64,000 nt of DNA from Gammaproteobacteria bacterium MOLA455 (GCA_000511875.1 AZIN01000001.1:1371332-1435331), one strand, 5' to 3'. Numbered from the stretch's first letter, positions 17,858 through 26,900 are shown. The notes: generated by a model from the letters alone, not told the origin. A program made the numbers and translations.

Positions 17858-18454
17858 ATGAGCAATCCAACAGACACTTCAGTAGACACTTCAGCAGGTA
17901 AGTCAGTAGGCAAGTCAACAACCCGCATATCTGCCGAGGATTTCAAGCAACAGAAACAGTCCCCCGAGAGTCAGCTGCTGGTGATTGACGTCCGCACCCA
18001 CGCCGAGGTCAATAGTGAATCCCTAGCGGATTGCGTCCATTTCCCGCTACAAGAATTAGACAGCGCTGCAGTGAAAGCTTACCTTGAGCAGCAAGGCCAT
18101 GACTCAAGCCAGCCAGTGTACTTACTCTGCGCCAGCGGCCAGCGTGCGGCCAAGGCTAGCGAACAATTACAGGGCGATTTAGACCATCAACTAGTGATTG
18201 TCGAGGGAGGCATGAACGCCGTAAAACAATTGGGCATTGATATAGCCAAAGGCAGCGGCAATATTATCTCCCTCGAGCGTCAGGTGCGCATTGCCGCCGG
18301 ATCACTGGTGGTGATAGGCGTCATTCTTGGCACTGCTGTTAACCCCGGATTTTATGGCCTCTCCGCCTTTGTCGGAGCAGGGCTGGTCTTCGCCGGCGTC
18401 ACTGACAGCTGCGGTATGGCCATGGTACTCGCGCGTATGCCTTGGAATAACTAA
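17858..18454 (+). CDS. Rhodanese-DUF2892 membrane sulfurtransferase
   Basis: This 198-residue protein has an N-terminal rhodanese domain (about 24-135) with active Cys91 in the CASGQR loop. Two membrane segments follow near 145-165 and 168-188, matching DUF2892 as in E. coli YgaP. It likely moves sulfane sulfur from persulfides or thiosulfate at the inner membrane. The first 22 residues are low-complexity Thr/Ser-Asp/Lys repeats. It follows the repressor gene by 39 bp and precedes the exporter gene by 2 bp. Confidence 0.9.
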   Translation: MSNPTDTSVDTSAGKSVGKSTTRISAEDFKQQKQSPESQLLVIDVRTHAEVNSESLADCVHFPLQELDSAAVKAYLEQQGHDSSQPVYLLCASGQRAAKASEQLQGDLDHQLVIVEGGMNAVKQLGIDIAKGSGNIISLERQVRIAAGSLVVIGVILGTAVNPGFYGLSAFVGAGLVFAGVTDSCGMAMVLARMPWNN

Positions 18455-18456
18455 GT

Positions 18457-19287
18457 ATGTCGGTGCTTATAGGTCTGGTGATCGGCCTAGTGCTGGGGCT
18501 TACCGGCGCGGGCGGGTCAATCTTTGCCGTACCTTTGCTGATGCTACTGCTCGGCCTGCCGATTAACGATGCCATTGGTATCGCCCTGGGTGCGGTTGCA
18601 GTGAGTGCTCTAATCGGCACCCTGAGCAACTGGCGCGCCCAGTATATTTTGTGGATTCCGGCTATCTCTCTGGGTTTAGGCGGCGCATTGCTTGCCCCCA
18701 TCGGCAAACAGCTTGGCGCCCAATTGCCCCCCGTGGTACTGCTTGTCGGCTTCTCGGCCCTAGCGTGCATCATCGCCGGTATTATGTGGCGCCAGACAAT
18801 TACCGCCCCAGAGCAAGCCAACATAGTTCGCTCAGGTCATGCAGCAGAAAATGACCTTATACAGCCTATCTGTCGCTTTAGTCCAGAGGATCAATTCGAT
18901 ACCAGCTACAAATGCATCGGCGCATTAATCGGCTGTGGCCTAGTAGTGGGATTATTGAGCGGTCTGTTTGGTGTTGGTGGCGGCTTCTTGATTGTGCCGG
19001 CGCTACTGTTTATATCTCAAGTGTCCATGCGCCAGGCGGTGGCTACGTCGCTACTTATTATTTGCGTAATCGGCGGCGCTGGTTTTGCCAGCTTTGCGGC
19101 AGGTAATAACAGTTTGGACTGGACACTCTTGGCCCAAGTCTGTTTCGGCGGTTTGCTTGGCATGTTGAGCGGGCGTCTGGTCGCAAACAGAATCGCGGGA
19201 CCGCAATTACAAAAGCTCTTTGCCTTGGCCCTTATTGCCATCGCAGGAATAACCCTGGTCAATAAATTAATCAATGGAGTAGTTTAA
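18457..19287 (+). CDS. TauE/SafE-family (PmpA/B-like) sulfur-anion permease
   Basis: This 276-residue integral membrane protein has about eight hydrophobic segments and the duplicated family motif: GLVLGLTGAGGSIFAVPLL near the start and GLLSGLFGVGGGFLIVPALL near residues 163-182. TauE/SafE proteins export sulfite or related sulfur anions. The two-half arrangement also resembles fused PmpA-PmpB pairs seen beside rhodanese genes. Between rhodanese and persulfide dioxygenase, export of sulfite or thiosulfate made by the pathway is the simplest reading. Confidence 0.85.
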   Translation: MSVLIGLVIGLVLGLTGAGGSIFAVPLLMLLLGLPINDAIGIALGAVAVSALIGTLSNWRAQYILWIPAISLGLGGALLAPIGKQLGAQLPPVVLLVGFSALACIIAGIMWRQTITAPEQANIVRSGHAAENDLIQPICRFSPEDQFDTSYKCIGALIGCGLVVGLLSGLFGVGGGFLIVPALLFISQVSMRQAVATSLLIICVIGGAGFASFAAGNNSLDWTLLAQVCFGGLLGMLSGRLVANRIAGPQLQKLFALALIAIAGITLVNKLINGVV

Positions 19288-19305
19288 TAATGGAGTGTTT
19301 TAACA

Positions 19306-20013
19306 ATGATTTTTAGACAGTTATTCGACCCAGAGTCATCCACCTATAGTTACCTGCTCGGGGATGAAGAAACCCGACAAGCAATACTGATTGATTCGGT
19401 GCTGGGCAGTACCGAGCAAACTCTGCTGCTACTTGAGCAACTAGATCTCAAGTTATGCATCGCCCTAGACAGCCATACTCATGCCGACCATATTACCGGC
19501 CTTGGGGCACTGCGCGATCGCACTGGTTGCACAACCATGATGGGCGCGCAGGCGGTGGCCAGCTGCCTGACAGCAACCTTTAAAGATGGCGACCAGATAA
19601 CAGCGGGTGATATCAAACTCGAGGTCATCTATAGCCCCGGGCATACAGACGACTCCTACAGCTTTTATCTGCCCAACGAGACAGGTGGCATGTTGTTTAG
19701 TGGTGACACTTTATTAATTCGTGGCACTGGGCGCACCGACTTCCAGAATGGTGATGCCGCGCAACAGTACAACAGTCTGTTTAATCGGTTATTAAAGTTG
19801 CCAGACAGTTGCTCAGTCTATCCAGGCCATGACTACAAGGGCTGGACAATGAGCACTATTGGTGAGGAGAAGCGCAACAACCCAAGGTTACAGATCTCCA
19901 GTCAAGCTGACTATGTCGATTTAATGGATAGTTTGGATTTACCCAGCCCAAAACTTATGGATGTGGCGGTGCCGGCAAATCAGGCCTGTGGTAATACGCA
20001 GCAACAGCTTTAG
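19306..20013 (+). CDS. Persulfide dioxygenase (ETHE1-like MBL-fold)
   Basis: This 235-residue metallo-beta-lactamase-fold protein has HTHADH at residues 57-62. Later metal-site motifs are SPGHTDDS and FSGDTLLIRGTGRTDFQNGD, which is diagnostic for ETHE1-type persulfide dioxygenases, and YPGHDYKG. It oxidises glutathione persulfide to sulfite and glutathione using one Fe(II). It is the last gene of the rightward sulfide operon. A second, more divergent MBL protein lies at 25.9-26.8 kb. Confidence 0.92.
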   Translation: MIFRQLFDPESSTYSYLLGDEETRQAILIDSVLGSTEQTLLLLEQLDLKLCIALDSHTHADHITGLGALRDRTGCTTMMGAQAVASCLTATFKDGDQITAGDIKLEVIYSPGHTDDSYSFYLPNETGGMLFSGDTLLIRGTGRTDFQNGDAAQQYNSLFNRLLKLPDSCSVYPGHDYKGWTMSTIGEEKRNNPRLQISSQADYVDLMDSLDLPSPKLMDVAVPANQACGNTQQQL

Positions 20014-20122
20014 ACAAAGAGTTGCGGCAAATATATCTGACGCGACATTGATTAATTGATCAGCTAGCCAATACGCCTTTTTGAGATCCGTGTAACCTCA
20101 CATACTAGGCCATCACCAAACG

Positions 20123-21115
20123 CTACTCATAAGATAGTTCTCTAGCCTTACCGTGAAAAATTTTATAGACAAATATTGTGTAGCCAATAATTGCCGGCAA
20201 GGTTACCGCCACGCCATAAAAAATCATTTGGAGAGATTCCGTAGCGGCAGCAGCCTCCCAGATTGTCAGGCGATCTATAACAATATAGGGGAACAGACTA
20301 TAAGCTAGGCCCAGAGAGGCCATCAGGCAGATAATCACCAAGCCAGCGAACAGCGTCCAGGCGTAGCCTCTGGTCAATATATCCGGCCTGCGCAAGACCC
20401 ATAGCAAGCCGCCATAAATCAGTAGGCAGCTAAGCGGAATAGGCAGCAGGCCCAGCGCATTGGGCATGGTAAACCACTTTTCTGCGATACTGGAGCTGAC
20501 TATCGGAGTCGCTATAGATACTAACAGCAACCCCAGCCCCATGGGCACTATGGCTAGCCTTGCCCATCGCAGCGCCTTGTTGAACAGTTGGTCTTCAGTT
20601 TTCATCATCAACCAAGCAGCACCTAGCAGTACATACAGTGAGGGCAAGGTGACTGATATCAGCGCAGAGAATAAAATGCTGGTCAGGTTGTCCTGAAGTC
20701 CGGTGATATAGGAACCCAGCATCCAACCTTGGGACACAGACGCAATAACTGAGCCGGCAAAGAAAATTTTATTCCAGCGCTCCTTCCTCGCATCCCCAGC
20801 TTTGACCCTAAAATCAAAGGCCACACCACGCAAAATCAAACCCAGCAGCATGATAGTGATGGGGATATACATGGAGGTAAGTATTACCCCATGAGCCGCA
20901 GGAAAAGCGATGAGCAACACACCAACACCCAGCACTATCCAGGTTTCATTGGCATCCCAAAATGGCCCAATAGAGGCAATCATCAAATCTTTTTGCTGAT
21001 CATCCGCGAAGGGTAATAACATACCCACGCCGAGGTCATAGCCATCCAGAATCACATAAATTAGTAGCGCCAGACCCATGACCAACATAAAAGCTATAGG
21101 TAAAAACTGTTCCAT
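20123..21115 (-). CDS. cydB: Cytochrome bd-type quinol oxidase subunit II (CioB/CydB)
   Basis: This 330-residue membrane protein has eight or nine hydrophobic segments and the CydB signatures LDGYDLGVGMLLPF near the N-terminus and IGPFWDANETWIVLGVG at about 49-65. It pairs with subunit I just upstream. No cydX-like small gene is visible after it, and CIO-type enzymes often lack one. It is the last gene of the leftward sulfide-oxidation operon and lies back-to-back with the persulfide dioxygenase end. Confidence 0.94.
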   Translation of the reverse strand: MEQFLPIAFMLVMGLALLIYVILDGYDLGVGMLLPFADDQQKDLMIASIGPFWDANETWIVLGVGVLLIAFPAAHGVILTSMYIPITIMLLGLILRGVAFDFRVKAGDARKERWNKIFFAGSVIASVSQGWMLGSYITGLQDNLTSILFSALISVTLPSLYVLLGAAWLMMKTEDQLFNKALRWARLAIVPMGLGLLLVSIATPIVSSSIAEKWFTMPNALGLLPIPLSCLLIYGGLLWVLRRPDILTRGYAWTLFAGLVIICLMASLGLAYSLFPYIVIDRLTIWEAAAATESLQMIFYGVAVTLPAIIGYTIFVYKIFHGKARELSYE

Positions 21116-21124
21116 GGTACCTCC

Positions 21125-22474
21125 CTATGGGCGACCCTGATTATTAAGATGATACTCATGCATCACTGCGCCAGAGCGCGGCGGTTTTGACGACAGATGA
21201 GCCAGCGCGCCTATATAAGAAATGAGTAAAAATACATAGAGCGCCAAATAGCCAATCAATGTCCCCAGCAAAACCTCAGGAGGATGTTCTGCGACTACGT
21301 CTCTGCTGCGCAGCAAGCCGTAAACTACCCATGGCTGACGACCAATCTCGGTAACATACCAACCCGCGAGTACGGCAACCCATCCCGAAAATGCCATCGG
21401 CGCCAGCAGCGTTAAATAGATTTTGCTAAATGTGCTGTTACGCAATAGTTTCCAACAGCCGTACCAACTCATAATAAGCATTAGCATTCCCACACCTACC
21501 ATGACCCTAAATGACCAAAAAACCGCAGCCACCGGTGGGTGCTCTCCCTCAAACTGATCAAGTCCGGGCAACTCACCCTCAGCGTCATGCACCAGTACGA
21601 GGCTGGCTAACTTAGGAATTTTGATTGCATAATCCGTAGTCTTGGTCTCTTCATTAGGCATACCCAGAAGGGTGAATGGCACACCGCTGCCGGTTTCCCA
21701 AACAGCTTCTACTGCAGCAATTTTGGCCGGCTGGTGCTCAAGGCTATTGAGCCCATGAAGGTCACCGACCAAAATCTGGATTGGTGTAAGCACTGCGGCA
21801 GCAATCAAACTGGAACGCAGCAATAGCCAGGTACTAGGCCCATCTTTTGATCTAAGTATTCGCCAGGCACTGATGCCAGCTATCATAAAGGCACTGGTCA
21901 ACAGGCTGGCCAAAAGCATATGAGTCATGCGATAGGGAAAAGAGGGGTTAAATACAATTTGCCACCAGTCTGTGGCGTAGAAAACACCATCTCGAATTTC
22001 ATAGCCAGCTGGCGTTTGCATCCAGGAGTTTAGGCTCAGGATCCAGAACGCCGAGAACGTTGTTCCGACGGCCACGAGAACTGTGGATATCAAATGAACT
22101 CGCTCAGACACCCTGTCTTTACCAAATAGCATAATGCCCAGAAATGAGGCTTCCATAAAGAAAGCTGTCAGTACCTCATAGCCCAGCAGCGGACCGGCAA
22201 TGTTGCCAACCTTTTCCATAAATCCTGGCCAATTGGTACCAAACTGAAAACTCATGGTGATACCTGAGACCACCCCCAGAGCGAAGGTTAAGGCAAAAAT
22301 TTTCACCCAGGAAAAATAGGCATATTCCCACGACTTATCATTGGTGCGTAAATACTGAATTCGAAAATAAACTAAAAACCAACAGAGCCCAATCGTGATA
22401 CTTGGGAAAAGAATATGGAAACTGATGTTAGCGGCAAATTGAATTCGCGATAAAACAAATGGATCAAACTCCAT
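21125..22474 (-). CDS. cydA: Cytochrome bd-type quinol oxidase subunit I (CioA/CydA, short Q-loop)
   Basis: This 449-residue catalytic subunit carries His20 and His185 as expected haem ligands, a Met in FRVMVGVGM near 325, and the GRQPW motif. The Q-loop is short, as in cyanide-insensitive oxidases (CioA). It oxidises quinol and reduces O2, and bd oxidases resist sulfide, which poisons haem-copper oxidases. It lies nine bases before cydB and 26 bp after the SulP gene, within a set led by sulfide:quinone oxidoreductase. This suggests that electrons from sulfide leave through it. Confidence 0.94.
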   Translation of the reverse strand: MEFDPFVLSRIQFAANISFHILFPSITIGLCWFLVYFRIQYLRTNDKSWEYAYFSWVKIFALTFALGVVSGITMSFQFGTNWPGFMEKVGNIAGPLLGYEVLTAFFMEASFLGIMLFGKDRVSERVHLISTVLVAVGTTFSAFWILSLNSWMQTPAGYEIRDGVFYATDWWQIVFNPSFPYRMTHMLLASLLTSAFMIAGISAWRILRSKDGPSTWLLLRSSLIAAAVLTPIQILVGDLHGLNSLEHQPAKIAAVEAVWETGSGVPFTLLGMPNEETKTTDYAIKIPKLASLVLVHDAEGELPGLDQFEGEHPPVAAVFWSFRVMVGVGMLMLIMSWYGCWKLLRNSTFSKIYLTLLAPMAFSGWVAVLAGWYVTEIGRQPWVVYGLLRSRDVVAEHPPEVLLGTLIGYLALYVFLLISYIGALAHLSSKPPRSGAVMHEYHLNNQGRP

Positions 22475-22500
22475 TATCTGTATAGCTCCTGTAAAAAATG

Positions 22501-24222
22501 CTACTTGTTAGCAATGGCCCTTAGATGCTGAAATGCATCAAACTGGGTTAAATAAATACTTCCGCTCAACTGTTCGGCCAAGCCGGAATAACGCAACGCA
22601 TCCATTACCGGGCCCTTCACCTCTGACAGATTCAGACTTACACCCTGCTCTGCAAGTCGCTGGTTAACCCGCTCAAGCATCTCATGGGCACTGTAATCAA
22701 TCTCATTTACCGCCGAGCAAATCAGTACCACGTGAGCAATCAGATCATTCGCGTAGACCTTCTGATAAATAAGATTTTCCAGTACTGATGCATTGGCAAA
22801 AAACAGACTCTCGTCGACACGTAAATTTAGAACTGATGGCTCTGTGGTCACTTGGTAACGCTGAATATTGCGAAAATGCTGGGTACCCTCCACCAATCCC
22901 ACTTCAGCCACATGAGGCACTGATGTGCGATACAGGTAGAGTAAAATTGACACCACAACGCCACAGAGGACACCCACTTCTACGCCAAATAGCAGCGTCC
23001 CTCCTAATGTAATAGCCACGGCACGAAAATCATTCGCCGAGAAGCGCAGGGTTTTTCCCAATATTGAAAAATCGACAACGGTTAACACGGCAACAATGAT
23101 TGTGGCTGCCAATGTAACCTTGGGCAGGAAATACAATGCGGGAGTCAAAAACATCGCTGCCACTGCTATACCCACGGCAGCAAAAATGCTGGCTGCCTGA
23201 GTTCTTGCGCCAGCATCAAAGTTCACTACAGTTCTGGAAATACCACCGGTGACGGGAAAGCCTGCGGAAAATGCAGAGGCGATATTGGCAGACCCCAGCG
23301 CTATCAGTTCCTGATTTGGGTTTATATTTTCTCGGCGTTTTGCCGCCAGAGTTTTGCCCACGGATACAGACTCCACATAGCCAATAATGGCGATACTCAA
23401 CGCAGGCAACCACAGCTGCTGCAATAGCGAAAAGGAAAGCTGGGGCCAGGCCAGCCTCGGTAGACCACTTGGAATACTGCCAACAACGGCAACTCCAGCT
23501 CGTTCAAGGTCGACCATCCAAGCTAGCAACAATGTGGTGATCACCGCTAACACTGGCGCCAACTTGGCCATAAGGTGGGCATTGCTGTCTGTCACGCCCA
23601 TACGCTTACAGATAGGCACCACAGCAGTTCTTGCCCAAACCAGAAAAGCCAGCACCGCAACCCCGAGCACTGCAGTGTAAGTGTGAATGCTATCGCTACT
23701 GTTAAGCAGCGATAGCGCGATGGTCGGCAATGTATCTCCAGCACCAGAGATACCCAGCAAATGCCTGACCTGACTCAGGGCGATAATAATGCCCGAGGCA
23801 GTAATAAAGCCTGAGACAACTGTGTGAGATAAAAAGTTGGCCACAAAGCCCAACTTAAAAAGACCCATAATCAGGAGGAATACCCCTGACAAAAATGCCA
23901 GAGCAATGGCAGCGCTCAGATAGTCTGCAGTGCCTTGGGTGACAATATTGCTGAGGCTGACCACCGTCATTAATGATACGACAGCGACCGGGCCAACCGA
24001 CAATGTGCGACTACTGCCAAATAAACTATAAGCAATTAGCGGCAGGATACTGGCATAGAGTCCAACCTCGGCTGGCACACCAGCCAAGAGTGCATAGGCC
24101 AATGACTGGGGAATCAACATCATGGTGACAACCAGTCCGGCGACCATATCCGCTTTTAGGTCATCCCCACTGTAACTGCGCATCCACTTCAACGCAGGCA
24201 GGTAGTCGCTGGCTTTGTCCAT
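22501..24222 (-). CDS. SulP-family anion permease with STAS domain
   Basis: This 573-residue protein has 10-12 membrane segments with SulP signatures (GLVVTMMLIPQSLAYALLAG at 30-49, SLFGSSRTLSVGPVAVVSL). A cytoplasmic STAS domain lies at about 445-560 (VLNLRVDESLFFANASVLE). SulP transporters move sulfate, bicarbonate or other anions. Its start directly abuts the SQR stop (24223/24222), showing tight coupling. Here it may handle the oxidised sulfur anions or take up sulfate; direction and substrate cannot be read from sequence. Confidence 0.9.
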   Translation of the reverse strand: MDKASDYLPALKWMRSYSGDDLKADMVAGLVVTMMLIPQSLAYALLAGVPAEVGLYASILPLIAYSLFGSSRTLSVGPVAVVSLMTVVSLSNIVTQGTADYLSAAIALAFLSGVFLLIMGLFKLGFVANFLSHTVVSGFITASGIIIALSQVRHLLGISGAGDTLPTIALSLLNSSDSIHTYTAVLGVAVLAFLVWARTAVVPICKRMGVTDSNAHLMAKLAPVLAVITTLLLAWMVDLERAGVAVVGSIPSGLPRLAWPQLSFSLLQQLWLPALSIAIIGYVESVSVGKTLAAKRRENINPNQELIALGSANIASAFSAGFPVTGGISRTVVNFDAGARTQAASIFAAVGIAVAAMFLTPALYFLPKVTLAATIIVAVLTVVDFSILGKTLRFSANDFRAVAITLGGTLLFGVEVGVLCGVVVSILLYLYRTSVPHVAEVGLVEGTQHFRNIQRYQVTTEPSVLNLRVDESLFFANASVLENLIYQKVYANDLIAHVVLICSAVNEIDYSAHEMLERVNQRLAEQGVSLNLSEVKGPVMDALRYSGLAEQLSGSIYLTQFDAFQHLRAIANK

Positions 24223-25827
24223 TTAGGTTTTTACCTCGGGACAGTGAGTCATCCACTCTCGGCCCTTTAACATCATGTGCCAATAGACAAAGGGAAGAGC
24301 CAGGCTTTTGAGCCACCAGGCTAGTCTAGTTGGCTTGGTTCCGGCATTGACCCAATTGGGGAAGCTGGGAGCTACGCGACCGCCATAGCAAAACTCGGCC
24401 AGGACAATCTTGCCGCGCTCTACCGTCAGTGGACATGAGCCGTAGCCATCATATTTTGCACTTGGTGCCTGACCTGCTTGAACAGAGATGATATTTTTCG
24501 CCACCACTGGTACCTGCTTGCGCACCGCGGCCATCGTCTTAGCGTTGGTGGTATTCATCACATCGCCAAGGCCCCAGATATTTGCGTACTCTGTGTGGCA
24601 AAGACTATGTGGATCTACTGCCAACCAACCCCCTTGATCGGCCAGACCACTGTCGGCTATAAATGCAGGGGCCTGCTGTACTGGGCAGACATGCAACATA
24701 TCGAAGTCTTTACATATCTGCGATTTATTCCCCTCAGCATCGGTAACATCAAACCAAGCCTTGCGCTGGTCGCCATCAACTTTGACCAGGTTGTGGTTAT
24801 AGCTCGGGCTAACGCCGTACTTATCCATATAGGACTGCAGTGTGCCAACATAGGCAGGAACACCAAAGAGCACGCCACCGGCATTGCAAAAGTCTATATT
24901 TATATTGTCTAGACGCTTGGTTTTCAGCCAGTGATCGGCGGAAAGATACAGTGCCTTTTGCGGCGCGCCCGCGCACTTGATAGGCATAGGCGGCTGAGTG
25001 AAGATTGCTCTGCCACACTGAGTTTTTTGCACCAGTTCCCAGGTGTAGGGAGCTAAGTCATAGCGATAGTTTGACGTTACGCCATTTTTACCCAGCGTCT
25101 CTTCTAGACCTTCTATAGCGCCCCAGTTAATCGTTAATCCAGGAGCGACCACAAGCTGCTTATAGTGCACCTGAGCACCATCGTGCAAAATCACAGTATT
25201 GATATCGGGCTTAACTTTTGTAACCGCCTGCTGCAGCAAGCTAACACGCTTATCCACTAATTTAGTGGTTTCACGTTCAGTGGACTTAGCCTTAAACACA
25301 CCGCCACCGACCATGGTCCATCCGGGCTGATAATAATGCTTAGTAGAAGGGTCAACTAATGCAATGCGTAGCTTGCTGTCTCGCTTTAGCAGGCTGGCGG
25401 ATACGGCTATACCACCGGCGCCGGCACCTATAACCACAACGTCGAAATGCTGGGTCGCCTGACTTGGGTTTTGCGCTGCAGAAAGTTTTTTTTCAAGCTG
25501 CTCCGAAGAGATGCTGTGCCATAACTGCAAAGAGCGATTGCCAGTGCGGCAATAGGCATGAGTTTTCAAATTGCTCGCCATCAGCTCGCGGAAACGCGCT
25601 GTAGTATCATCCGTGAGCCCACCTGCAACGAAGGGCATATGGATCAACTCTATATTTTTGGCCGCCGCCGCCTCGGCAATATGATTGACACTGGGTTGAT
25701 CCGCCGCTTCGCCATCCGGTCGATTACAAATAATAAGCTGCACACCCTGCTCAGCTAGCTGGGCAATGTCTTCAATACGAATTTGATCGGAAACCGAAAA
25801 TGTCTCGCTGACTGTTATTATTTTCAC
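24223..25827 (-). CDS. DUF442-sulfide:quinone oxidoreductase fusion
   Basis: This 534-residue fusion has an N-terminal DUF442 (BLH/phosphatase-like) domain at 1-110 with loop Cys93-RTGNRS. A sulfide:quinone oxidoreductase follows from about 128, with the FAD motif VIGAGAGGIA (132-141). Cys285 in KCAGAPQK and Cys381 in HVCP are the likely disulfide-cycling pair. SQR oxidises H2S to persulfide and reduces ubiquinone. Residue 285's context is shared with type II SQR including human SQOR. The GTG start at 25827 has AAAGGGA seven bases upstream. It sits between the MBL dioxygenase-like gene and the SulP gene. Confidence 0.93.
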   Translation of the reverse strand: MKIITVSETFSVSDQIRIEDIAQLAEQGVQLIICNRPDGEAADQPSVNHIAEAAAAKNIELIHMPFVAGGLTDDTTARFRELMASNLKTHAYCRTGNRSLQLWHSISSEQLEKKLSAAQNPSQATQHFDVVVIGAGAGGIAVSASLLKRDSKLRIALVDPSTKHYYQPGWTMVGGGVFKAKSTERETTKLVDKRVSLLQQAVTKVKPDINTVILHDGAQVHYKQLVVAPGLTINWGAIEGLEETLGKNGVTSNYRYDLAPYTWELVQKTQCGRAIFTQPPMPIKCAGAPQKALYLSADHWLKTKRLDNINIDFCNAGGVLFGVPAYVGTLQSYMDKYGVSPSYNHNLVKVDGDQRKAWFDVTDAEGNKSQICKDFDMLHVCPVQQAPAFIADSGLADQGGWLAVDPHSLCHTEYANIWGLGDVMNTTNAKTMAAVRKQVPVVAKNIISVQAGQAPSAKYDGYGSCPLTVERGKIVLAEFCYGGRVAPSFPNWVNAGTKPTRLAWWLKSLALPFVYWHMMLKGREWMTHCPEVKT

Positions 25828-25841
25828 TGTTTGTCCCTTTT

Positions 25842-25873
25842 GTTATTTTGTTATTTTGTTATTTTGTTATTTT
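25842..25873. repeat. Tandem octanucleotide repeat GTTATTTT x4
   Basis: Four perfect 8-bp units run head to tail between the MBL stop and the SQR ribosome site; on the transcribed strand they read AAAATAAC. The last unit overlaps the end of the MBL stop codon. Such arrays can change copy number by slippage and could alter spacing or mRNA structure ahead of SQR. Confidence 0.9.
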
Positions 25874-26772
25874 TACAGACTATTAATGGGAATTTTTAAA
25901 TAGACCGCCGCGTTGTCTTGAGCCGGGGGGAAATGGCCGGCACGCATATTTACCTGGATAGCTGGAATCATCAGTCGAGGAATGCCAAGGCCGCTATCAC
26001 GCTTTTCACGCAGAGCGACAAACTGGGCCTCTGTAGCGCTGTTGCCTAGATGCACATTGTGCAGCTGCTGTTCGGCGACTGTAGTTTGGTAGTTGACTTC
26101 GCGGCCCTCGGCACCATAGTCATGGCACAGATAGAGTTTGGTATCTGGCGCTAAATTTAAAATTTTCTGTGCAGACTGATAAAGCGCTTGAGCACTGCCG
26201 CCGGGGAAATCTGCTCGAGCAGTACCACTGTCTGGCATAAAGATAGTATCGCCAACAAAGGCGCACTTACCGATAACATGTACCATACAGGCGGGAGTAT
26301 GACCCGGCGTATGAAGAGCTGTAGCCTCTAGGTTACCTATGGCATAGGTTTCGCCGTCTTTAAAGAGGCGGTCAAACTGGCTGGCATCGCGCTGAAAGTC
26401 AGTACCCTCATTGAAGATTTTGCCAAAGGTTTCCTGAACAGTGACAATATGCTCACCAATCGCCAACTTACCGCCCAAGTGCTTTTGTAAATAGGGGCCA
26501 GCGGACAGATGGTCTGCATGGACATGGGTTTCAATATGCCACTCCACTTGCAGGTTGCGCTCTTGAATATATTGCATAATGGCATCAGCACTGCTGTGGC
26601 TGATACTGGCAGACGGATAGTCGAAGTCGAGCACTGAATCGATTACCGCACAGGCTTGAGATTGTGGATCTCTGACCACATAGGAAAAGGTGTTGCTGTC
26701 CTGATCAAAAAAAACCGCCACATCCGCTTCAACAGCTGAGCTGTCATCAACTGCTCTTTGCAAATTGTCCAC
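25873..26772 (-). CDS. MBL-fold persulfide dioxygenase-like hydrolase (Blh/SdoA type)
   Basis: From the GTG at 26772 this is a protein of about 299 residues, with a GGAGAG site 4-6 nt upstream. A TTG at 26793 would add seven residues without a ribosome site. The metal motif HVHADH falls at residues 83-88. Later sites are HTPGHTPACMVH, FVGDTIFMPDSGTARADFPGG and LCHDYG. These match ETHE1-related persulfide dioxygenases often found next to SQR and DUF442. It is the first gene behind the leftward sigma54 promoter. Whether it oxidises persulfide or only hydrolyses a thioester is not settled by sequence. Confidence 0.87.
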   Translation of the reverse strand: MDNLQRAVDDSSAVEADVAVFFDQDSNTFSYVVRDPQSQACAVIDSVLDFDYPSASISHSSADAIMQYIQERNLQVEWHIETHVHADHLSAGPYLQKHLGGKLAIGEHIVTVQETFGKIFNEGTDFQRDASQFDRLFKDGETYAIGNLEATALHTPGHTPACMVHVIGKCAFVGDTIFMPDSGTARADFPGGSAQALYQSAQKILNLAPDTKLYLCHDYGAEGREVNYQTTVAEQQLHNVHLGNSATEAQFVALREKRDSGLGIPRLMIPAIQVNMRAGHFPPAQDNAAVYLKIPINSL

Positions 26773-26871
26773 GTACTCTCCATTAATATCCAATTGATAT
26801 GTCGTGCTGAGCCCTGGCCTTCGCCTGTTGCACTTAAATTGTTGGTTTCAGTGCCACTCTTCCAGCTCCCC

Positions 26872-26887
26872 GCTATTAGCTAATAGC
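26872..26887. promoter_or_regulatory. 16-bp perfect palindrome overlapping the sigma54 -12 element
   Basis: GCTATTAGCTAATAGC is self-complementary and overlaps the -12 half of the sulfide-operon promoter by two bases. Its ATTAG/CTAAT halves match those in front of the ArsR/BigR-type gene. It could be a repressor site that blocks sigma54 RNA polymerase; binding is inferred. Confidence 0.5.
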
Positions 26888-26900
26888 ACTTAGCGTGCCA
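26886..26900 (-). promoter_or_regulatory. Sigma54 promoter of the leftward sulfide operon
   Basis: On the minus strand this reads TGGCACGCTAAGTGC: a full -24 element TGGCACG and a -12 GC ten bases after the GG, with one mismatch in the TTGC box. Transcription would start near 26874, about 100 nt before the MBL start. A FisR-type sigma54 activator is encoded divergently next door, which supports the call. Confidence 0.78.
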
